From positions 1 through 19,905 of the forward strand of contig CALDEO010000043.1 in assembly GCA_937942465.1 (NCBI GenBank): a stretch of 19,905 bases of DNA, read 5' to 3'. The DNA is from an uncultured Saprospiraceae bacterium. GTDB taxonomy: Bacteria; Bacteroidota; Bacteroidia; Chitinophagales; Saprospiraceae. Position numbers and translations under genes: made by a program. Of the stretch, positions 14,364-19,905 are shown one piece after another. Positions within the stretch are counted from its first letter, which is position 1. Each line of letters begins with the position of its first letter. The notes under the pieces are model-generated. The model ran no database searches. It had not been told where the DNA came from and saw only the letters and a program-made list of their open reading frames with translations.

Positions 14364-16805
14364 ATGAAAAATATTCAAAATATATTATCAACCTTGTTGC
14401 TTTTGCTTATAGCTGGCAGCATGTATGGGCAACCATTACTCAAGCAGTATTTGGATAAAGCCACAGAAGAGTTTAAAAATGAAAATTATAGTGCCGTACT
14501 TGAGTTAGCCACCAAAGCTGCTGAATACGAAACTCCAGATGAGAAAACAACGTACTTAATAGCAGAGTCAGCTAGAATGCAGTTTGCATATACTATGGCG
14601 GATCAATATTATACCTTCTTGATCGATAGTCTTAAAAGCACAAACTATAAAGATGCTTATTACAAACTTGCCAATGTCAAGCAGACGCTAGGTAAGTATA
14701 ACGAAGCAATAAGATATTATGACCTATACCTAGCAGAGGCAGAAGGTGATGATCCGATGCTTACTAAAAAGTCAAAAACATTAAAGTCATCAGCGGCATG
14801 GGCGGCAAAGCAAGAGAGAAATCCTGCAATGTTAGATTCTATAGCACAGATGGAAGGGGTTAATACTCCATACTCTGAGCATGGTGCATATCATGATGGT
14901 GAGCAATTCTATTACACATCATTGAGATTTCCTAAAAAGAAAGATAGTGTTAAACCTGCAAGGCTTATATCTAAGGTGCTAAGTGGATCAGATGATAAAC
15001 CATATATGCCGATAGATGATAATGGTAAGTTTAATAATGATAATCTACTAACATCAGGTACTACCTTGTCAGCAGATAAGAAACTCATGTTTTACTCGCT
15101 TTGTCAACTTTCAAAGACGTCACAGATTTCGTGTAATATATATTATATGAAAATGGAAGGTGATGAATGGGCCAACCCAGTAAAATTGCCAGAACAAGTA
15201 AATGAGCTTGGATCAAATAGTACACATCCTTCTGTAGGAATGACTAAAGATGGAAAAACAAGATTGTATTTCGCATCTAATAGATCAACAGGTAAGGGCG
15301 AACGCGATATCTACTCTGTACAGTATGATGAGGACATGTCATTTAGCTCAGCAGCTTCATTGTCAGACATCAACACTCCTTATGACGATATTAGTCCTTT
15401 CTTCAATCCTAAAACTAGTGAATTGTACTTCAGTTCTAACGGTAGAGACGGATTTGGAAACTATGATGTATTTAAGAAAGAAGCATCTGGAGAAATATCA
15501 AACCTAGGGTATGGTATTAATACAAGCTACAACGAAATATTCTATTCAATATCTGCGGATGAGAATACACAATATGTATCATCTAATAGACCTGGTTCTA
15601 TGTATTTAAACAGTAAGTTCGAGACTTGTTGTTATGATATATATAATATCACCTTTGATAAGTGTGAAATTGATTTATTGGCTTTGACATATGATTCTGT
15701 TACTAGAGCAGACTTAGCAGGAGTGACGTTGACCCTCAAAAACCTGACTACAGGTCTAGAAGAAGATGTTAATCTTAATGAATTAGGTAATGACTTTAAT
15801 TACGAATTGTTCTGTGATCACGAGTATGAGATCACAGCTAAGAAAGAAGGATATCATGATGCCACAATTAAGATTACTAAAGCAGACCTTGATCCGAATA
15901 CAAGAAAGCCAATAGAAAAGAAGTTATACCTCACTCCTACAGTATTACCGGTAGAGCTTGTAGTTAATACTTTTGAAAAACCTACAAACTATGACTTACT
16001 GGAAGCAACCGTAGTGTTGATCGATGTAGAGACAGGTAAGGAAGTAACGAGAATAAGTAAGAATGCTACCAATAGGTTTGACTTTAAAGTAATGCAAGGT
16101 AAGTCGTACAAGTTGATTGCAACTAAAGATGGATATGAAGAGGTAATGGCAAATATTAGTATTCCTACCGATCAAGAAGGAGCATTCAGAAAAGATATGT
16201 ACCTAGGTAGAGAGGCAGTGATAGAGTCATTAGCAAATCTAATACCGCTGAAATTGTATTATAATAATGATTACCCTAATCCTAGATCGAAGCAAGTAAC
16301 GACCAACGAACGATATAAAACTACATATCGGGAGTACGTAGCTAAGAAGCCACAATTTGTAGAAACATATTCTAATCTATATAAAGGTGAAAGAAAAGAG
16401 ATCGCAGCTCAAGAGATGTCAGAGTTTTTTGATGTAGATATGAGGAAAGGATATGATAAGATTAGCATTTTCTTAGAAACATTAAATCGTATCCTACTTA
16501 CTGGTAAGAGTGTACATTTATACTTAAGAGGGTATGCAAGTCCGCTTTCGCAGAATGATTATAACACAGCATTAGGTAAGCGTAGAGTCGATTGTGTAAG
16601 AAATGAATTCCGTGATTACGAAAATGGAATTTTAATGAAATATATTAATTCAAAACAACTTCAGATTACAGAGAGATCATTTGGAGAGACAGCTGCACCT
16701 AAAGGTATCAGCGATGACCCATCTAGCCCTAAGAAATCGATTTTCAGTCCTCAAGCATCGAAAGAGCGAAGAGTAGAAATTGACGAAATCAAAGAGGTTA
16801 AGTAA
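14364..16805 (+). CDS. OmpA family protein with TPR-like and beta-propeller-like repeats
   Basis: The protein has 813 residues. In order: signal peptide (about 1-22); a TPR-like helical region (about 25-125); a WD40-like/PD40 propeller region (about 165-430) with repeats such as RLYFASNRSTGKGERDIYSV and ELYFSSNGRDGFGNYDVF; two beta-sandwich carboxypeptidase-regulatory-like segments (about 436-525 and 528-615); and a C-terminal OmpA-like peptidoglycan-binding domain (about 690-808, with LRGYASPLSQNDYNTALGKRR). Proteins of this layout sit beside PorP/SprF in many Bacteroidota and may link the outer-membrane complex to the cell wall. There are 22 nt to the gene before and 28 nt to the gene after, so one operon is likely. 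No TAnnTTTG element is visible in these gaps. Confidence 0.92.
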   Translation: MKNIQNILSTLLLLLIAGSMYGQPLLKQYLDKATEEFKNENYSAVLELATKAAEYETPDEKTTYLIAESARMQFAYTMADQYYTFLIDSLKSTNYKDAYYKLANVKQTLGKYNEAIRYYDLYLAEAEGDDPMLTKKSKTLKSSAAWAAKQERNPAMLDSIAQMEGVNTPYSEHGAYHDGEQFYYTSLRFPKKKDSVKPARLISKVLSGSDDKPYMPIDDNGKFNNDNLLTSGTTLSADKKLMFYSLCQLSKTSQISCNIYYMKMEGDEWANPVKLPEQVNELGSNSTHPSVGMTKDGKTRLYFASNRSTGKGERDIYSVQYDEDMSFSSAASLSDINTPYDDISPFFNPKTSELYFSSNGRDGFGNYDVFKKEASGEISNLGYGINTSYNEIFYSISADENTQYVSSNRPGSMYLNSKFETCCYDIYNITFDKCEIDLLALTYDSVTRADLAGVTLTLKNLTTGLEEDVNLNELGNDFNYELFCDHEYEITAKKEGYHDATIKITKADLDPNTRKPIEKKLYLTPTVLPVELVVNTFEKPTNYDLLEATVVLIDVETGKEVTRISKNATNRFDFKVMQGKSYKLIATKDGYEEVMANISIPTDQEGAFRKDMYLGREAVIESLANLIPLKLYYNNDYPNPRSKQVTTNERYKTTYREYVAKKPQFVETYSNLYKGERKEIAAQEMSEFFDVDMRKGYDKISIFLETLNRILLTGKSVHLYLRGYASPLSQNDYNTALGKRRVDCVRNEFRDYENGILMKYINSKQLQITERSFGETAAPKGISDDPSSPKKSIFSPQASKERRVEIDEIKEVK

Positions 16806-16833
16806 TCATCTCAAAACACAAAAAAGAAGTAAA

Positions 16834-19800
16834 ATGAAATTATCAGTATATAATATAAAGAGAAAAGTGTTTCTCAGCCTAGCTGTCTTTATGGCGGTTA
16901 TGTTCAGTGTATCTAATATAAGTGCCACGCATATTGCAGGTGGTAACATTTATTACGAGTGCCTCGGTGGGGACATGTATGAGGTTACATTAGAAGTACG
17001 TCGAGATTGTATCAATGGAGCCGCCAATGCCCCTTTTGATAACCCTGCTTCAGTTGGTATATTCAATGGTCTAGGTCAACTGACTACACTAGGTATCAGT
17101 GGTCAGTTATTGATGGAATTCAATAATCAAGATACGATTGTAGAAGCACTCACGAGTGAGTGTAGAGTATTAGGTAGCGAAGTCTGTATAGAACGGACAA
17201 TATATAAGGCTACAATAGAATTGCCATTTGAGCCTCAAGGTTATATTTTGGCATATCAAAGATGTTGTAGAAGTATAGATCTTATTAACGTTGTAGATCC
17301 TACAGATACAGGTACTACAGAGTGGATATCTATTTCAAGAAAAGCTCAAGAAACGTGTAACAGCTCGCCTAAGTTTAATAATTGGCCGACGATATATGCC
17401 TGTTCTGAGATTCAATTGACATTTGATCATTCGGCAACGGATATTGATGGAGATTCACTAGTATATAAGTTATGTACACCATATGCTGGTGCTTCAGATG
17501 CCAATCCGATACCGCAACCACCTAATAGACCACCTTATGATCTAATACAGTGGAATGCTGGATACAGTACAGACAATCCTCTAGGTGCTGCAGTACCTCT
17601 GACGATTAATCCGCAAACAGGATTACTTACAGGTACGCCACAGTTGACGGGTCAATACTTAGTCGGTGTATGTGTAGAAGAGTATAGAGATGGTTTATTA
17701 GTAACAACAGTAAGAAGAAATTTTGAATACAACATTAGAGTTTGTATCAATAACCCGGTTGCTGATTTTATTGTAGACAACCCTAATTGTGAAGGTTTAA
17801 CACAAACGTTTGAAAATGTAAGTACCCCGGGAGACTATACATGGAATTTTGATTATCCTAATAATACGATCACAAGTAATGAGGTAAATCCTACTTATAC
17901 ATTCCCTGCTCCAGGCTTATATCCTGTGCAGCTGATCGTTGTAGATCAAGAATGTATAGATACAACAGTGATCAATGTAGGAGTATCTATTCCAGGTGAT
18001 CCAACGGCTGCTTTTTCAGTTTCATCAGTTGATTGTTCTGACGATGTGGTACTTAATTTTGTAAACGAAACAGTAACTGTTCAAGAGCAGGTAGGATTCA
18101 ATTGGCAGTTTACTGCTGATGGTGTGACGATTACATCTACAGATGAAAATCCTACAGTCACATTCCCTAACGGGACGATACTATCTGTTACATATGAAGT
18201 GACAACCATAAGTGGTTGTACCGATGTGATCACGGATGAAGTAGTTGTCCAGAGTTCTGTATTGACACTCATCGGCGATGAAATAGAAGTATGTGAGATG
18301 AATCAGATCCAACTGGTTTTAGAAGCATCTGATAACCTGACATTCACATGGTCACCTACGACTAACTTGGATCTTACGGATCCTTCAAACCCTATAGCAA
18401 CAACCCAGAGCGACATCACTTATAGTGTAACTGCAACCAATGGTGTATGTACGATCGTAGATCAGATATCATTAATAGTATCTGAAGAACAGAATGTAGT
18501 AGTATTAGGTCCCACCAATATATGCGGTACGGATGCGACATTAGAAGCTATCTCATTTAACGGAGCACAGTTTGAGTGGTTTGCAGATGAAAACTTTACT
18601 GTTTCATTAGGTATGGATAACCCAATAACATTATCACCAGCACTAGGAGCAACTACGTACTATGTAGCCCTTACAGGTGATGTATGTCAGGGATCTGCTG
18701 CTTTTACAGTGAATAATGAACCACTTGATTTTAATATCTCTCCTGATGTAGAATTTGCTAATTGTGCAGGTGATACGATCATGGTGACGGTTAATAATCT
18801 AGCATCTAATCATACACTTACTTATGAGTGGGGGCCGCAATATGTTGTCGCTGGAGCGAATGAGGCTACTGCTTCATTGGTATTTGACGTAGCAGGTACT
18901 TTCAATATTCCATTATCGGTAGTCAATCAGTTTGGTTGTGTAGTGGATACGTTGATCAATGTAGATGTTGTCGAAAGACCATTCTTTGATAATACACCCT
19001 TGTTTGTATGTATCGGAGATGAGATCGGTCTTAACGAATCAGGTAACCCGGGTTGGTTCTACGTATGGTCTACAGCTGACATGAGTTTATTGCCAGATCC
19101 TACAGCAGCTAATCCGATAATCACTGGGTTGACGGAGACTACCGTATTTAATGTCATGATTGCGGATAACGAAGCAAGATTGTGCCCAAGTGAGTATACA
19201 TTACTTGTGACGGTACCAGATGCTATTAATATACAAGCACCAGATGTAGTTAGATATTGTAATGATATCGATACGACGATACAAGTAGTGACTGACGTTG
19301 TCACGAATATACAATTGTTGGATGCAATGGGTGTAAGTGTATTTACAGGAAGTATGATTACGGTATCTGATTTTCCAGATGGTACATATACAATTGTAGC
19401 TACAGATATTAACCTTTGTCAGGAATCTCAAACACTCATCATTGATGCATATGATGCGATCAATATGATCACACCTGCAGAGGTGGTATACTGCCCAGGT
19501 GATACACCGGTTATCGAAGTGATGACCGATGTCGCAGTGACAGTAGAGTTGATAGATGTTATGGGTATGGTGGTATTCACAGGGAATACTATTCCGGTTA
19601 CAGAATTTCCAGATGGAGTATATACAATCACCGCTACTGATGTTAATGGATGTACAGAGAGTAATATGGTTACATTTACCACCTATGATGCGATCAACTT
19701 AGATGCACCTACTGAGATACTATATTGTCCAGGAGAGGAGGTATCGATATTGATCAACGGAGACATAGATATCGTTATCAAGATCACGAATGCCGATGGT

Positions 19801-19905
19801 GATATCGTTGCTACAGGTGGAGAGGTACTTGTTTCTGATTTGCCTCCAGGCACATACACGATCATGGCTACAAGCAATGATGGATGTGTAGAGATGCAGA
19901 CGCTA
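16834..19905 (+). CDS. Giant secreted PKD/SprB-repeat protein, SprB-like adhesin (partial, runs off the window)
   Basis: The frame is open from ATG 16834 to the last base (1024 codons, no stop), so the 3' end is missing. A signal peptide (about 1-30) is followed by the block THIAGGNIYYECLGG, which I associate with large gliding/adhesin-type proteins of Saprospiraceae and relatives. The N-terminal domain (about 31-300) has many Cys. Two PKD-type modules follow (about 308-388 and 390-475), then several Cys-bracketed Ig-like modules (about 480-795). From residue 796 there are three tandem 78-residue units with SprB-repeat features (YTIxATDxNGC-like). Such proteins are exported by the type IX system using a C-terminal sorting domain, which would lie beyond this window. 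The role as adhesin is inferred from family and operon context. Confidence 0.9.
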   Translation, partial: MKLSVYNIKRKVFLSLAVFMAVMFSVSNISATHIAGGNIYYECLGGDMYEVTLEVRRDCINGAANAPFDNPASVGIFNGLGQLTTLGISGQLLMEFNNQDTIVEALTSECRVLGSEVCIERTIYKATIELPFEPQGYILAYQRCCRSIDLINVVDPTDTGTTEWISISRKAQETCNSSPKFNNWPTIYACSEIQLTFDHSATDIDGDSLVYKLCTPYAGASDANPIPQPPNRPPYDLIQWNAGYSTDNPLGAAVPLTINPQTGLLTGTPQLTGQYLVGVCVEEYRDGLLVTTVRRNFEYNIRVCINNPVADFIVDNPNCEGLTQTFENVSTPGDYTWNFDYPNNTITSNEVNPTYTFPAPGLYPVQLIVVDQECIDTTVINVGVSIPGDPTAAFSVSSVDCSDDVVLNFVNETVTVQEQVGFNWQFTADGVTITSTDENPTVTFPNGTILSVTYEVTTISGCTDVITDEVVVQSSVLTLIGDEIEVCEMNQIQLVLEASDNLTFTWSPTTNLDLTDPSNPIATTQSDITYSVTATNGVCTIVDQISLIVSEEQNVVVLGPTNICGTDATLEAISFNGAQFEWFADENFTVSLGMDNPITLSPALGATTYYVALTGDVCQGSAAFTVNNEPLDFNISPDVEFANCAGDTIMVTVNNLASNHTLTYEWGPQYVVAGANEATASLVFDVAGTFNIPLSVVNQFGCVVDTLINVDVVERPFFDNTPLFVCIGDEIGLNESGNPGWFYVWSTADMSLLPDPTAANPIITGLTETTVFNVMIADNEARLCPSEYTLLVTVPDAINIQAPDVVRYCNDIDTTIQVVTDVVTNIQLLDAMGVSVFTGSMITVSDFPDGTYTIVATDINLCQESQTLIIDAYDAINMITPAEVVYCPGDTPVIEVMTDVAVTVELIDVMGMVVFTGNTIPVTEFPDGVYTITATDVNGCTESNMVTFTTYDAINLDAPTEILYCPGEEVSILINGDIDIVIKITNADGDIVATGGEVLVSDLPPGTYTIMATSNDGCVEMQTL
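19219..19905 (+). repeat. Tandem 234-bp (78-residue) coding repeats
   Basis: Units start at 19219, 19453 and 19687, each opening with the codons for Asp-Ala-Ile-Asn; the third is cut by the window edge after 73 residues. Units 1 and 2 align without gaps and share 38 of 78 residues by hand count. Each unit has Cys at positions 14 and 67 and a core PDGxYTIxAT (third unit PPGTYTIMAT). More units may follow to the right. Confidence 0.88.

Noticed and set aside
15250..15507. 85-codon ORF in another frame inside the OmpA-family gene
   Set aside because: It lies fully within a well-supported propeller region and its product shows no family features.
18081..19877. Several antisense ORFs opposite the adhesin gene
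   Set aside because: They mirror the Thr/Val-rich repetitive sense coding sequence and recur with the 78-residue repeats; no independent evidence.

Overview
The window looks like chromosomal DNA of a Bacteroidota bacterium, most likely of the Saprospiraceae or a close relative. The evidence is the AT-rich composition, the Bacteroidota-type -7 element TAnnTTTG upstream of many genes, the weak or absent Shine-Dalgarno sequences, the FecI/FecR/TonB-receptor/DUF4249 block, and the PorP/SprF - OmpA - giant adhesin block. No mobile element, phage or CRISPR array is visible.

Layout. (1) 1-1272: tRNA-His(GTG) with its own promoter and terminator, then a conserved lipoprotein gene on the minus strand; a perfect 11-bp inverted repeat lies in the divergent region before the next operon. 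(2) 1273-6751: an ECF sigma factor and FecR-type anti-sigma factor, closed by a strong terminator, followed by a TonB-dependent receptor with an N-terminal STN signalling domain and a DUF4249 surface lipoprotein. These four genes have the parts of a cell-surface signalling and uptake system; the ligand cannot be read from sequence. (3) 6752-9681: a Crp/Fnr-family regulator, tRNA-Ser(TGA), and a lipoprotein gamma-glutamyltransferase. (4) 9682-11137: a small 33-codon ORF with strongly C-ending codons, a dicluster 4Fe-4S ferredoxin, and phosphatidylserine synthase (pssA), the last two on the minus strand. (5) 11278-13052: an M48 zinc metalloprotease lipoprotein, a long bidirectional-type hairpin, and a tRNA-Gly(GCC)-tRNA-Leu(TAA) minus-strand unit. 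(6) 13184-19905: a tight operon of a PorP/SprF protein, an 813-residue OmpA-family protein with beta-propeller-like repeats, and a giant secreted protein that runs off the right edge. The last has PKD/Ig-like modules and at least three tandem 78-residue SprB-like repeats.

Most genes concern the cell envelope: five carry lipoprotein or receptor signals, and the right-hand operon resembles type IX secretion/gliding adhesin modules. The points most worth a second look are the small C-codon-biased ORF at 9896, the 25-nt identity between tRNA-His and tRNA-Gly that coincides with two U-U mismatches in the tRNA-His acceptor stem, the exact 78-residue periodicity in the adhesin, and the signalling/uptake block with its matching promoters.
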